From: Candidatus Pollutiaquabacter sp.
GTDB lineage: Bacteria > Bacteroidota > Bacteroidia > AKYH767-A > 2013-40CM-41-45
DNA length: 35,852 bases
Assembly: GCA_903854075.1 (NCBI GenBank)
Contig: CAINVI010000089.1
Location: forward strand, 1 to 35,852
Direction: 5' to 3'
Shown: piece by piece, positions 17,320 through 26,766 of the stretch
Position numbering within the stretch: position 1 is the first letter of the stretch
Layout of the letters: every line of letters begins with the position of its first letter
Program-made: the position numbers and the translations under genes
The notes under the pieces: model-generated
Told to the model about the DNA's origin: nothing
Seen by the model: only the letters and a program-made list of their open reading frames with translations
The model's database searches: none

Positions 17320-18798
17320 CTATTCCCGTGTCCAGGAGGTACCGGACTTTTCGTCTTTAATTTTAAATCCGATAGCGGCTAATTCATCTCGAATCTTGTC
17401 CGAAGTAGAAAAGTCTTTGTTGGCTTTGGCATCGGTTCTGACTTTAAGTATCATCTGCAAGAGCGCATCAATATCGGAACCTCCGCCTACACTCTCTTCT
17501 TTCAGACCAAGAATAGAAAATACAAATTCGGTAAAGAAATTTTTTAGTAATTCAAGGTCAGCAGCAGTGATGGTTTCCGTGCCGGCGTGCACTGAATTGA
17601 TGATGCGTGCGCATTCAAAAAGGTGCGACAACGTGATGGCGGTATTCAAATCGTCATCCATTGCTTCGTAACATGCTTTCTGCAAGGACGGAATATCTGA
17701 GGTGGATGAAGCACCCGACGTTAATCGACGTAACGTTTGCGCAGCATTCATCAATCGACTGAGTCCTTTCTCTGCTGCTTTCAATCCTTCGTTGCTGAAA
17801 TCAACCGGACTGCGGTAATGCGCCTGAAGGATAAAGAAGCGAATGGTCATCGGTGAATAGGCTTGCTCCAGCAACTTATGCGAACCGGTGAAAAACTCTT
17901 CCAGATTTATAAAATTACCTAACGACTTACCCATCTTCTGTCCGTTGATGGTAATCATGTTATTGTGCATCCAATAACGAACCGGTGCTTTACCGCAAGC
18001 GCCTTTCGATTGAGCCACTTCACTCTCGTGATGCGGGAAAAGCAAATCCATTCCGCCACCGTGAATGTCAAAAGTTTCGCCAAGATATTTGGTACTCATT
18101 GCCGAGCATTCGATGTGCCAGCCCGGAAAACCATCGCCCCATGGCGATGGCCAACGCATGATATGTTCAGGTGCTGCCTTTTTCCAAAGAGCGAAATCAG
18201 CAGGATTCCTTTTCTCCGCCTGTCCTTCCAATTCACGACGCTCATTGCCTGCACCGGCAATCAATTCATCAATGACACGACCACTCAACTTGCCGTAGTC
18301 GTGCGTTTTGCTGTAATTCACTACATCAAAATAAACAGAGCCCTTTGATTCGTAAGCCCAACCGTTTGCAATGATCGACTTGATCATTTCAATCTGCTCA
18401 ATGATGTGGCCGGAAGCACGCGGCTCAATGTTCACCGGCAAATTGTTGAGCAAATGCATCGCTTCGTGGAACTTTTGTGTATAGAGCTCGACGATTTCCA
18501 TTGGCTCCAGTTGTTCCAATCGTGCTTTCTTGGCAATTTTATCTTCGCCCGAATCAGCATCGTTTTCCAAGTGACCTACATCAGTGATGTTACGTACGTA
18601 ACGCACTTTATAGCCAAGATGTGTAAGGTAACGGTAAAATACATCGAACGTAATGTAAGGACGGGCATGCCCGAGGTGCGGATGACCGTATACTGTGGGG
18701 CCACACACATACATTCCTACACGACCGGGAACGATCGATTCAAATTTTTCTTTCTTTCGGGAAAGCGAGTTGGTGATATGGAGTTGATGAGTTAGCAT
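17320..18798 (-). CDS. cysS: Cysteinyl-tRNA synthetase
   Basis: A class I synthetase of 492 residues that charges tRNA-Cys. It has the zinc-ligand cysteine C32 in MYVCGPTVY, the HIGH-type signature HLGHAR at 41-46, zinc ligands in WHIECSAMS and LFPHHESE, and KMGKSLGN in place of KMSKS. The C-terminal anticodon-binding DALR region ends with GTSWTRE. Upstream on the same strand is the threonine dehydrogenase-like gene (56-nt gap), downstream the M28 lipoprotein (4-nt gap). Confidence 0.97.
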   Translation of the reverse strand: MLTHQLHITNSLSRKKEKFESIVPGRVGMYVCGPTVYGHPHLGHARPYITFDVFYRYLTHLGYKVRYVRNITDVGHLENDADSGEDKIAKKARLEQLEPMEIVELYTQKFHEAMHLLNNLPVNIEPRASGHIIEQIEMIKSIIANGWAYESKGSVYFDVVNYSKTHDYGKLSGRVIDELIAGAGNERRELEGQAEKRNPADFALWKKAAPEHIMRWPSPWGDGFPGWHIECSAMSTKYLGETFDIHGGGMDLLFPHHESEVAQSKGACGKAPVRYWMHNNMITINGQKMGKSLGNFINLEEFFTGSHKLLEQAYSPMTIRFFILQAHYRSPVDFSNEGLKAAEKGLSRLMNAAQTLRRLTSGASSTSDIPSLQKACYEAMDDDLNTAITLSHLFECARIINSVHAGTETITAADLELLKNFFTEFVFSILGLKEESVGGGSDIDALLQMILKVRTDAKANKDFSTSDKIRDELAAIGFKIKDEKSGTSWTRE

Positions 18799-18854
18799 AA
18801 AATTGGTTGATCAATAAAAACGAGACAGCAGCAACTATTTCTACAGTGACCGGA

Positions 18855-19802
18855 TTACATCACCGGATGCTGGAGATGGACGAGCATATCATCCGTCATT
18901 TTAGCTAAATCAAATTCGTGTCGCCAGCCCCAATCTTTACGTGCAGCAGCATCATCGAAACTTCTTGGCCAGGAATCTGCAATTTGCTGACGGCTGTCCG
19001 GTTTATAAGAAATCGAGAATCCGGGAATATGTTTTTCAATTTCAAGAGCAATGTCTTTCGGTGTAAAGCTCATGGCTGCCACATTGTAGCTAGAACGTAT
19101 CTTAATGTGATCTGCAGCGGCATCCATGATTCCGATGGTCGCACGGAGAGCATCCGGCATATACATCATCGGCAGCATGGTATCTTCGGATAAAAACGCT
19201 TCGTATTTTTTACTCCGGAGCGCTTCATGAAAGATGTGTACCGCATAATCCGTAGTACCGCCACCGGGCTCAGATTTCCAACCGATCAGACCGGGATAGC
19301 GCAGACTTCGCACATCTACTCCAAATTTTTGGTGGTAATATTCACACCAGCGTTCGCCGGCTAACTTACTGATTCCATAAACCGTATTTGGCTCGGTAAT
19401 CGTGTATTGCGGTGTGTTATCGCGTGGTGTGGTGGGACCGAAAACAGCAATAGAACTAGGCCAAAACAATTTGAACGACTGTTCACGTGCCAGGTCAAGC
19501 ACGCCCAGCAATCCTTCCATATTCAAACGCCAGGCCGTCTTCACCTTTTGTTCTGCGGTGGCGGAAAGCAAGGCCGCTAACAGATAAACCTGTTTGACAT
19601 TATTACGACGCATGACTTCATGAAGTCCTGAAGTATCCAGCACATCCACTTGCTCAAACGGACCGGTTCCTTCTAATGCAGCGTTGGCAGGTTTGATATC
19701 GGTAGCGATTACGGTGCTTTCTCCATGGCGGTGGCGCAATTCTTCCACCAGCTCGGTGCCGATTTGCCCGTTTGCTCCGATTACCAGAATGGACTCTTTC
19801 AT
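18855..19802 (-). CDS. NAD-dependent epimerase/dehydratase, likely short-chain L-threonine 3-dehydrogenase
   Basis: A 315-residue extended SDR protein. The N-terminal Rossmann motif is ILVIGANGQIGTEL, the active-site triad region is PSSIAVFG plus YGISKLAGE, and DVRSLRYPGLIG follows. The overall pattern (AALLSATAEQ, PGGGTTDYAVHIFHEAL, YNVAAMSFTP) matches the short-chain L-threonine 3-dehydrogenase group known from Flavobacterium. That enzyme oxidises threonine to 2-amino-3-ketobutyrate, which yields glycine with Kbl; no kbl is nearby. A TATTTTTG box lies 20 nt before the ATG. An alternative is a nucleotide-sugar epimerase, which I think less likely. Confidence 0.85.
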   Translation of the reverse strand: MKESILVIGANGQIGTELVEELRHRHGESTVIATDIKPANAALEGTGPFEQVDVLDTSGLHEVMRRNNVKQVYLLAALLSATAEQKVKTAWRLNMEGLLGVLDLAREQSFKLFWPSSIAVFGPTTPRDNTPQYTITEPNTVYGISKLAGERWCEYYHQKFGVDVRSLRYPGLIGWKSEPGGGTTDYAVHIFHEALRSKKYEAFLSEDTMLPMMYMPDALRATIGIMDAAADHIKIRSSYNVAAMSFTPKDIALEIEKHIPGFSISYKPDSRQQIADSWPRSFDDAAARKDWGWRHEFDLAKMTDDMLVHLQHPVM

Positions 19803-19822
19803 TTTCAGGTCGTTTGAGATGT

Positions 19823-19830
19823 CAAAAATA
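19823..19830 (-). promoter_or_regulatory. -7 promoter box TATTTTTG
   Basis: The minus strand matches TAnnTTTG 20 nt before ATG 19802 of the threonine dehydrogenase-like gene. Confidence 0.5.
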
Positions 19831-19843
19831 CGAATTCCCTACC

Positions 19844-19898
19844 AAAAAGGAACGGGGATCAGACGGCAGAAAATACTTCTGTACCGACCAATCCCCGC
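19844..19898 (-). terminator. Intrinsic terminator after the T9SS cargo gene
   Basis: On the minus strand GCGGGGAT (19891-19898) pairs with ATCCCCGT (19852-19859). An inner stem CAGAA/TTCTG strengthens it, and CCTTTTT follows at 19844-19850. It begins about 20 nt after the stop at 19920 and is the most classical terminator in the window. Confidence 0.75.
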
Positions 19899-19919
19899 TA
19901 AAAATGCGTTTGTTTCGAC

Positions 19920-21473
19920 TTAATGAGCAACCTGAATCCGCCTTGTTACGGATTCGCCAGTTGAGCCGAGCAGCTGGAGCATATAGATGCCCGACGGCAA
20001 CCGACTCAGGTCCAGTTGAGCCGAATCCGTACCAGTAAATCGCGCGACCACCTGGCCGGAAATATCGAAAAGCTGACCGTTAAAACGACCGCCATTTTTC
20101 AACTGGAGGTATAGCACGTCTTTTACAGGATTTGGATACACGTCTATGGACGCAGCATTGGCATACTCGTTTATGCCGGCTGTCAGGCACAATACAGTAG
20201 GATTTACCGTCGATATCGTTCCCACCACGGCAGGAACTGCTGTTCCGGTGTTGGTCAATGCAGCAGAAAATGGATTAACGGCAGATGGAGGAATTGTGCT
20301 GGCTGCTGCAACCGTTGGTGTAAATGAAGCCTGATTACAACCACTTTGACCGAGCGCGTCCGTTTTCACGACATACACATCAAAATCGGTGTATTGTCCG
20401 CTGCGATCATATTGTCCGATCATTACATATCCGCCATCCGGGGTAGCCACGATATTTGCTGCTTCGTGGTAAGCGCCGGAAGAATAATTGTAGCGATTGC
20501 CCCAAACTACATTTCCAGCAGTATCGACTTCCATTGCTTGCAGAAAGGACGGCCCGTTCATACTGGTAGACAAGCCAAACAAGATGTAATTTCCGTTGGA
20601 GGCGCGTATCAGTTCGCGCGGTGTATCGTCGTTAGAAGAAGCGTATTTTTTTGATAACGATGCAGTCCCGGCAAGGTCGGTTCTCACCAGACCAAAAGCA
20701 GAACCCATCAGTCCAGAAACCTGATTCAACGTTACATATTCTCCATTTCCTTCCTCTAACGCTCCAACGCTGAATCCACTGCCAAAGCCCAAAGGAATAT
20801 CCCCGATGAATCCGCCGAGAGAATCCAAGACGACCAACATCGAAGAGTAGGTGTAAATAATTCCATAACGATTAGATCCTAAAGGGACACATTCAAAAAA
20901 CGGACAAGCTATACCATCGGCGTAATAACTTTCCGTACGAACCGATCCATCGCTTTTGATTCGCAATACGCCCATTCGGCGTTGTCCACCCAGCGAGAAC
21001 GATCCGCCGATGACGTACGTACCATCTTCCGCCTGAAAAATACTATTTCCATTGTTGCCGGAACCGCCACCGTAGGTGCGTGTCCACACGGTATCACCGG
21101 CAACATCCGTCTTGATGACGTAAATCTGTGCAGCGCTAAATCCAAAATTTTGGGTAGAGCCCACCAACAGATAACCACCTTCATTAAGTTGAATGACGCG
21201 GTAGCTGGTAAACAGGTTAGAACCGCTGGTATATCCTCCGCTATAGGTTTTATTCCATTGTACGTTTCCTGACTGATCCAGCTTGAGCAAAAAGGCGGAT
21301 TGCGTACCGGTTGCATATTGCAAACCGGCGACGATATAACCACCATCGGCAGTAGGTTTAATATCACTGGCTTGCTCGGAAGCGCCAAGGTCAATCGTCG
21401 TCTGAAATTGAACCTGGGCATAGGCCGAAGCGGAAAGTAGTCCGGCAATGGCGAAAAGAACAACTTTTTTCAT
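19920..21473 (-). CDS. T9SS cargo protein with beta-propeller-like repeats
   Basis: A 517-residue secreted protein. The signal peptide is MKKVVLFAIAGLLSASAYAQ. The body to about residue 400 holds recurring units of the form DGGYIVAG, EGGYLLVGS, DGTYVIGGS, NGNYILFG and DGGYVMIGQ, each followed by a strand ending VIKTD or MEVD. This is a repeat style seen in many Bacteroidota T9SS proteins of unknown role. A linker and a type A sorting domain (VYPNPVKDVLYLQL to RRIQVAH) end it. I start at ATG 21473, where the signal peptide begins; the frame is open to 21542. Divergent from porZ across a 207-nt gap. Function unknown, likely cell-surface or secreted. Confidence 0.88.
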   Translation of the reverse strand: MKKVVLFAIAGLLSASAYAQVQFQTTIDLGASEQASDIKPTADGGYIVAGLQYATGTQSAFLLKLDQSGNVQWNKTYSGGYTSGSNLFTSYRVIQLNEGGYLLVGSTQNFGFSAAQIYVIKTDVAGDTVWTRTYGGGSGNNGNSIFQAEDGTYVIGGSFSLGGQRRMGVLRIKSDGSVRTESYYADGIACPFFECVPLGSNRYGIIYTYSSMLVVLDSLGGFIGDIPLGFGSGFSVGALEEGNGEYVTLNQVSGLMGSAFGLVRTDLAGTASLSKKYASSNDDTPRELIRASNGNYILFGLSTSMNGPSFLQAMEVDTAGNVVWGNRYNYSSGAYHEAANIVATPDGGYVMIGQYDRSGQYTDFDVYVVKTDALGQSGCNQASFTPTVAAASTIPPSAVNPFSAALTNTGTAVPAVVGTISTVNPTVLCLTAGINEYANAASIDVYPNPVKDVLYLQLKNGGRFNGQLFDISGQVVARFTGTDSAQLDLSRLPSGIYMLQLLGSTGESVTRRIQVAH

Positions 21474-21680
21474 GGAATTCATGTAAACAATTATTTGGCT
21501 GAACGGGTTTATAAGAGAGACGAATATACGCCGAATCGGCATCTATTAGTCGCCAATCAATAGATTTTATCCGCTGAATTTTCACGGAAAAAGAATGCTT
21601 AACTTCGTGAAAGAAAATCGATCTGTAGCGCTCAATAACCGGCAGCTTATCGCGTTATTACACGCTATGCAATATCCATT

Positions 21681-24050
21681 ATGAAATCCATTTTTCGTCT
21701 GTTGCTTATAGTCATCGTTTTCGGGTACGGCGTCTTTTCCGCCGATACCTCTTTTTCGCAAGGACTTCCGGTCGCCATCGGCAACTGGCGGGACCACGTT
21801 CCTTACAGTAAAGCGATCAATATTGAAGAGGTAAATGACCGGATTTACTGTGCAAGTCGGTTCGGGCTCTTTAGCTTTCAGAAATTCGACGGCGGACTGA
21901 ACCGTTTCACCCGGCTCAACGGACTTTCCGATGTGGAGATCGCAGGCATCTATTACGATCCTGCCACTCGCATCTTACTGATCAGTTATGAAAACTCAAA
22001 CATCGATCTTTTATATGAAAACGATTTATCGATCGTAAACATTCCTGATATAAAACGAAAGAACATTGTAGGGGGCAAACGAATAAATGACGCATTGTTT
22101 TACAACCGAAAAGCATATCTGGCCACAGACTTTGGAATCGTCGTTGTTGATCTTGAGCGCCAGGAAATAAAAGACACCTATTATATTGGTTCGGGCGGTA
22201 GTAATCTTATCGTGAACGGACTTGCCTTCAACGGAACGGAATTACTCGCAGCGACCTCTTCCGGCATGCGTACGGCTCGCATCAACGATCCCAATATTTT
22301 CAATTTTACGGGATGGACGCAGGAAACCGGAGGATTGAGTGACGTCTCTGCACGATTCACCTCCGCAACGTCGTTCAACGGAAATTTTATTGCTGTTATA
22401 TCTGAAGAAAACGGAACTGCCGACACAGTACTTCAACGTACCAATGGCAATTGGCAGGTTTTACTTTCCGAATATACACGTGGCGCACGCGTTGATTCAC
22501 TTCACCGCAATTTTATCTACTCGAATCAGCTAAAAGCGCTAGCGTATGACAGCACATTATCCTTGTATCGGAATGTGGACGGAAACACCTACTACCCGCC
22601 ACAAATCAACGACGCCTTTGTTGATGTGAACGGCCAATACTGGCTGGCCGATAACCAGCGTGGACTCGTTCAAGTCAACTTCAATCCGGATTATGTACTG
22701 AACCATGCGCCATCAGGACCTGGATCTGAAGCGGTGTATGCCATGGACTCGCGCGGCGGAACGCTATGGGTCGCTTCAGGATCATTGTCCGGCTTTGCAC
22801 CACAATATGACGCTAAGAATGGCTGCTATGTATTAAGTGATAACGACTGGAAATCTTTCAACCGATCCAACGACACCTTGTACGACCGCATTAACTTGCC
22901 GGCCATGGTGGCGGTGGCCGTTGATCCGAACGATCCAAAGCACGCTTACTTCGGCAACTGGCGCGGTGGAGTTCTCGAATACAATACCAACGGCGGTACC
23001 CGGCAATACAATGAGGCCAACAGTACGCTGTTGTCAAAAACAGGACTGCAGAATTATATTCTTGCCGGTGGTATTACGTATGACAGCAACGGAACGCTTT
23101 GGGTTGCGGCAGGAGGAACAACTTCACCGATCAATGCCCGTTATGCTAACGGCACCTGGAAATCGTTCCAGATCCGGGATGCATCCGTAGCTAATCTGTG
23201 GCTTTTCCAGACACTCGTAGACGATTTCGGCACCAAGTGGGTTATCGCCTACGACGGACCTAGTGCAGGCGCCGGCATTATCGTATTCAATGAAAACGAT
23301 GCTGACAATCCGAACGACGATAGCTACCGGCAATTGACAGACCGTGTCGGCAGTGGCGCATTACCAGATATTTTCGTTCGCTCCATGGCCAAAGATAAAG
23401 ATGGTTCCATCTGGGTGGGCACGAATAAAGGTGTTGGTGTTTTCTATAATCCGTCCGACATTTTCAGCACTACAAATTTTGATGCACAACGAGTGATCAT
23501 CGAACAAGACGGTTACGCGCAATATCTCCTGGAATCGGAATACGTTACATCCGTAGTGATCGACGGTGCTAACCGCAAATGGTTCGGGACGTATGGCGGT
23601 GGAGTGTTTTTGCTTTCTGAAGACGGAACGAAGCAGTTACTCAACTTCAACACCGACAACTCTCCCCTTCCTTCCAACAACATTGCCTGTATGACAGTCG
23701 ATAATCTAACGGGTGAATTATTCATTGGAACTGATAAAGGCGTCGTTTCCTATCGTAGCGATGCTACCAGCGGCGGAAGTGTTTGTGACGGCTACTATGC
23801 TTTCCCGAATCCGGTCAAACACGATTACAACGGCCCAATTGCTATCCGTGGACTCGTCGACGACGCTGATGTACGAATTACTGATACGGCAGGCAATCTG
23901 GTGTATCACACCAAAGCGCTCGGCGGCCAAGCGATTTGGGACGGAAAAGATTTTTCAGGCCGTCGCGCAGCGACCGGCATTTATTTTGCGCACGTCACCA
24001 ATATCGACGGCAGCGCAACCTGCGTTACCAAGATCCTGCTGGCCAAGTAA
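21681..24050 (+). CDS. porZ: T9SS component PorZ-like beta-propeller protein
   Basis: A 789-residue exported protein with a signal peptide, an N-terminal signature IGNWRDHVPYSKAINI, and two-component-type beta-propeller blades. Examples are NRFTRLNGLSDVEIAGI, GSIWVGTNKGVGVFY and RKWFGTYGGGVFLL. A C-terminal sorting-like domain follows (AFPNPVKHDYNGPIAIRGL to VTKILLAK). In Porphyromonas, PorZ sits at the cell surface with PorU and takes part in attaching cargo to A-LPS. It overlaps recO by one base (TAATG). Named from the overall pattern; other two-propeller T9SS cargo proteins look similar. Confidence 0.85.
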   Translation: MKSIFRLLLIVIVFGYGVFSADTSFSQGLPVAIGNWRDHVPYSKAINIEEVNDRIYCASRFGLFSFQKFDGGLNRFTRLNGLSDVEIAGIYYDPATRILLISYENSNIDLLYENDLSIVNIPDIKRKNIVGGKRINDALFYNRKAYLATDFGIVVVDLERQEIKDTYYIGSGGSNLIVNGLAFNGTELLAATSSGMRTARINDPNIFNFTGWTQETGGLSDVSARFTSATSFNGNFIAVISEENGTADTVLQRTNGNWQVLLSEYTRGARVDSLHRNFIYSNQLKALAYDSTLSLYRNVDGNTYYPPQINDAFVDVNGQYWLADNQRGLVQVNFNPDYVLNHAPSGPGSEAVYAMDSRGGTLWVASGSLSGFAPQYDAKNGCYVLSDNDWKSFNRSNDTLYDRINLPAMVAVAVDPNDPKHAYFGNWRGGVLEYNTNGGTRQYNEANSTLLSKTGLQNYILAGGITYDSNGTLWVAAGGTTSPINARYANGTWKSFQIRDASVANLWLFQTLVDDFGTKWVIAYDGPSAGAGIIVFNENDADNPNDDSYRQLTDRVGSGALPDIFVRSMAKDKDGSIWVGTNKGVGVFYNPSDIFSTTNFDAQRVIIEQDGYAQYLLESEYVTSVVIDGANRKWFGTYGGGVFLLSEDGTKQLLNFNTDNSPLPSNNIACMTVDNLTGELFIGTDKGVVSYRSDATSGGSVCDGYYAFPNPVKHDYNGPIAIRGLVDDADVRITDTAGNLVYHTKALGGQAIWDGKDFSGRRAATGIYFAHVTNIDGSATCVTKILLAK

Positions 24051-24775
24051 TGCTTCACAAAACACGCGGTATAGTTTTTCATACGACAGATTATTCGGAA
24101 ACGAGTATCATCGCAAAAATCTATACCGAACTTTTCGGGGTACAATCCTACATGGTTAACGGCGTTCGTAAACAAAACGCCAGAAACCGATCCAGTATTT
24201 TTCAGCCGCTTTCCCTCGTGGAAATGGTAGTATATCATAAGGAGCGGGGCGGAATTCAACGAATTTCTGAAATCCGTAACACCCCACAATACAAGAATAT
24301 TCCATTTGACGTGGTAAAAACATCGATGGTCCTTTTTCTCTGTGAAGTCATTTATCGTGCTGTCAAGGAAGAAGAAGAAAATTCCGATTTGTTCGAATAC
24401 CTTTTCAATGGACTTCAAGTGCTCGACGTGCAGCCGGAAACCACCGGAAATTTTCATCTGTCTTTTCTATTACGACTTACCCGTTTTCTCGGCTTCTTCC
24501 CGAACGGCGCTTATTCCGAAGATGCGCCATTCTTTAACCTGCAAGACGGAACCTTCGAGGCGCTCACACCTTCTCATCCTTTTTTTCTGGACAAGATCCT
24601 TAGTCGTAAATTCAACGAAGTAATTATTGCTTCGGCCAATCTCAGCGAAACGGTTTTGCTAAGCGCCGCTGAACGTCGCGAGCTCATTGAACGATTGCTC
24701 GAATATTTTCGCTTGCACATCGACGGCTTCGGCGAAGTGAAATCACACAAAGTTTTGGAACAGGTGTGGATGTAG
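24050..24775 (+). CDS. recO: DNA repair protein RecO
   Basis: A 241-residue recombination mediator that helps load RecA on SSB-coated DNA in the RecFOR pathway. The N-terminal OB-fold begins MLHKTRGIVFHTTDYSETS and has the SYMVNGVRKQ turn. The C-terminal helical domain contains FLLRLTRFLGFFPN. The start ATG 24050 shares its A with the porZ stop (TAATG), which indicates translational coupling. The stop at 24775 is 3 nt from the end of the convergent membrane protein gene. No clear zinc-finger cysteines are seen. Confidence 0.94.
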   Translation: MLHKTRGIVFHTTDYSETSIIAKIYTELFGVQSYMVNGVRKQNARNRSSIFQPLSLVEMVVYHKERGGIQRISEIRNTPQYKNIPFDVVKTSMVLFLCEVIYRAVKEEEENSDLFEYLFNGLQVLDVQPETTGNFHLSFLLRLTRFLGFFPNGAYSEDAPFFNLQDGTFEALTPSHPFFLDKILSRKFNEVIIASANLSETVLLSAAERRELIERLLEYFRLHIDGFGEVKSHKVLEQVWM

Positions 24776-24778
24776 TGC

Positions 24779-25861
24779 TTAGAGTACGTCCTGAACTTTA
24801 GCGGCTTCTGCGCGACTGAATCGCTTTCGGATCCAACGCGGCAATAAAATCGCACCAATAAACAGATACGGATAATAGCTGATCAGGCGCCAAAGCAAGC
24901 CCAGTGTAGCTGCGAGTCCGGTAGGAATGAACTCGCCTAAAAAATCCGTGAACATGAATTCTGCCAGACCGCTTCCGCCGGGCGTTGGGCTGAATAGTAT
25001 TATGATACCCATGATGACTTGTCGGGCGAAGACGACGTAATTGTCAATGGATGATTGGTTGAACGCGAGAATAAGACAATTGACAATGGAGTAACGCGCC
25101 GTCCAGGAAGCAAACGTGCCGAAAAATGAATAGAACCAAAACTTCCGGTTCTTATTGTTCAATCCTTTCGAAGCGATTACCAGCTGATTACCGGTTTCCA
25201 GCGCACTGTGTTTCCAGCGACGTAACAGCGGCAGGGAAAAGAGTCGCAGTAGAAGGTATTTGATAAACCGCGGGTTGATAAACAAGGCGTAAGCAACAAA
25301 CACCTTGTAGGCAAGAATAATGAAATATACCGCCCAGAACGTATAGAAGAACCCCTTGCTGATCGGGATCATGTTTGCTTCCGACAGCGTGGTAAAAAGT
25401 CGCTCCTTACCGATCGTAAAATAAACGAGCGGCGCCATCAGCGCAAGAAATACGCCGTCCTGGAACGAGGTAACCATCACAGCGGTGATGCTTTTCCCCA
25501 TGTTTATTTTTTCGCGATTCAGGATGAAAATCGCAAAGATGAATCCGCCGCCAATCATTCCGGGAGCAAGTGCAGAAGCAAATTCCCATAGCATGATCAC
25601 ATTGAACGCGTTTCTCCAATTCAACTCATAATCCGTCAGCGCGCGGATACGGATCATATACGCCCAATCGCGTATAATCATCATCAGAAAGGCGGCAAGA
25701 ATCCAGAGCGTGCTGTTCCATGTCCAGTCAATTTTCTCAAACGCCGCCGGATCGAAACTTCGTAATAAGAGGAAGGTCGCTGCACCGAGTCCGAGAAGGA
25801 TCGGTAAAAAAATCCGGGAGGGCCGGAAGTTTCGGAGCAGTTGCCTTGAGTCGGGTTGCAT
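24779..25861 (-). CDS. Flippase-like / lysylphosphatidylglycerol synthase TM-region protein
   Basis: A 360-residue polytopic inner-membrane protein with about eight hydrophobic segments. The segments GGGFIFAIFILNREKI and FSPTPGGSGLAEFMF, the latter near residue 295, are signatures of the UPF0104 / LPG_synthase_TM family. Members are membrane parts of lipid synthases or flippase-like proteins; there is no C-terminal aminoacyl-transferase domain here. The transported lipid is unknown. It starts 19 nt after the scpA stop and is probably cotranscribed with it. Confidence 0.87.
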   Translation of the reverse strand: MQPDSRQLLRNFRPSRIFLPILLGLGAATFLLLRSFDPAAFEKIDWTWNSTLWILAAFLMMIIRDWAYMIRIRALTDYELNWRNAFNVIMLWEFASALAPGMIGGGFIFAIFILNREKINMGKSITAVMVTSFQDGVFLALMAPLVYFTIGKERLFTTLSEANMIPISKGFFYTFWAVYFIILAYKVFVAYALFINPRFIKYLLLRLFSLPLLRRWKHSALETGNQLVIASKGLNNKNRKFWFYSFFGTFASWTARYSIVNCLILAFNQSSIDNYVVFARQVIMGIIILFSPTPGGSGLAEFMFTDFLGEFIPTGLAATLGLLWRLISYYPYLFIGAILLPRWIRKRFSRAEAAKVQDVL

Positions 25862-25880
25862 GCAGGATGCAAGAAAGTGA

Positions 25881-26633
25881 TTATGCGGTCACTTCCTCGG
25901 GTTCACTCAGCCAGAAATTATTGAAACCAATTCCCAGTGTAATTCGGATAACTTGTTCAGCCAGAAGTTCGAGTACGGCCAGGAAGGTGAAGATGGCTTG
26001 TACTTTATTCTCGCAGGAGGTGATAACTTCCGTGAAAGCGACTTTGCGGTGAGCACGGATACGCTCCCGAAGCTGCGTCTTCTCGCCGGCAATCGTATAC
26101 GGATATTGCACCACTTTGTGTTTCACTTTTTTGCTTTCGTTCTCGAAGCGGGTAACCACCTTGTTGAACGTATTGAGCAACTGATAAAGTGTGAGGTTCA
26201 TGAGCTCTTCAGAAGCCGCATTCTGCATGGCGATCTCGGCCAACTCGCGCTGGATGTTTCCGCGAGCAGATTTCAACGAACGGTCTTCTTCCAGCACACG
26301 CATATCTTCGCAAGCTTCTTTGAACTGCTTGTATTGCAGGATGCGTTCTACCAAATCCTTCCGCGGATCGATCTCATTGCCGGCATCGTCCAACTCAGGA
26401 CGAGGCAACAGCATTTTAGCCTTGATCCGCATAAGCGTCGCAGCGACGAGAATGAACTCACTGGCCAGCTCGATATTCAGGTCGTTCATCTGGCGGATGT
26501 ACTCCAAAAAGTCGTTGGTAATACTGGAAATAGGAATATTATGAACGTCGATCTCGTCACGTTCAATGAAGAACAGAAGGAGATCAAACGGCCCTTCGAA
26601 CTGGGGCAATCGGACTTCAAATGCTTTTTCCAC
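25881..26633 (-). CDS. scpA: Segregation and condensation protein A
   Basis: A 250-residue kleisin subunit of the Smc-ScpAB condensin that organises chromosomes. The N-terminal domain has the hallmark LPQFEGPFDLLLFFIERDEIDV and later ASEFILVAATLMRIKAKMLLP. The C-terminal winged-helix ends FNNFWLSEPEE. No scpB is present in the window. A TAGATTTG box lies 19 nt upstream of ATG 26633. The flippase-like gene follows 19 nt downstream. Confidence 0.94.
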   Translation of the reverse strand: MEKAFEVRLPQFEGPFDLLLFFIERDEIDVHNIPISSITNDFLEYIRQMNDLNIELASEFILVAATLMRIKAKMLLPRPELDDAGNEIDPRKDLVERILQYKQFKEACEDMRVLEEDRSLKSARGNIQRELAEIAMQNAASEELMNLTLYQLLNTFNKVVTRFENESKKVKHKVVQYPYTIAGEKTQLRERIRAHRKVAFTEVITSCENKVQAIFTFLAVLELLAEQVIRITLGIGFNNFWLSEPEEVTA

Positions 26634-26652
26634 AGGAATTAGTGTAAGTATT

Positions 26653-26660
26653 CAAATCTA
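26653..26660 (-). promoter_or_regulatory. -7 promoter box TAGATTTG for scpA
   Basis: The minus strand matches TAnnTTTG 19 nt before the scpA ATG. Confidence 0.55.
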
Positions 26661-26708
26661 CGGAATTTCCCCGAAAAGGACTTTAACGAACTTGAATTAG
26701 CTGATATT

Positions 26709-26733
26709 TAACTGATTAGTCACTAATTGGTTA
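26709..26733. terminator. Long imperfect palindrome between the phosphatidyltransferase gene and scpA
   Basis: The sequence forms a 12-bp stem with two G-T pairs and a one-base centre at 26721; the core ATTAGT-C-ACTAAT is perfect. It lies between the stop of the CDP-alcohol phosphatidyltransferase gene (26767) and the scpA promoter box. It may be a terminator or an operator. No U-tract follows. Confidence 0.45.
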
Positions 26734-26766
26734 GAAAACTACGCTTTATCAGCCTCCTACCTTCAG

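Noticed and set aside
20909..21463. 184-codon frame overlapping the T9SS cargo gene at 19920-21473
   Set aside because: Same strand, other frame; no domain and no promoter box of its own, while the main frame has clear repeats and a sorting domain.
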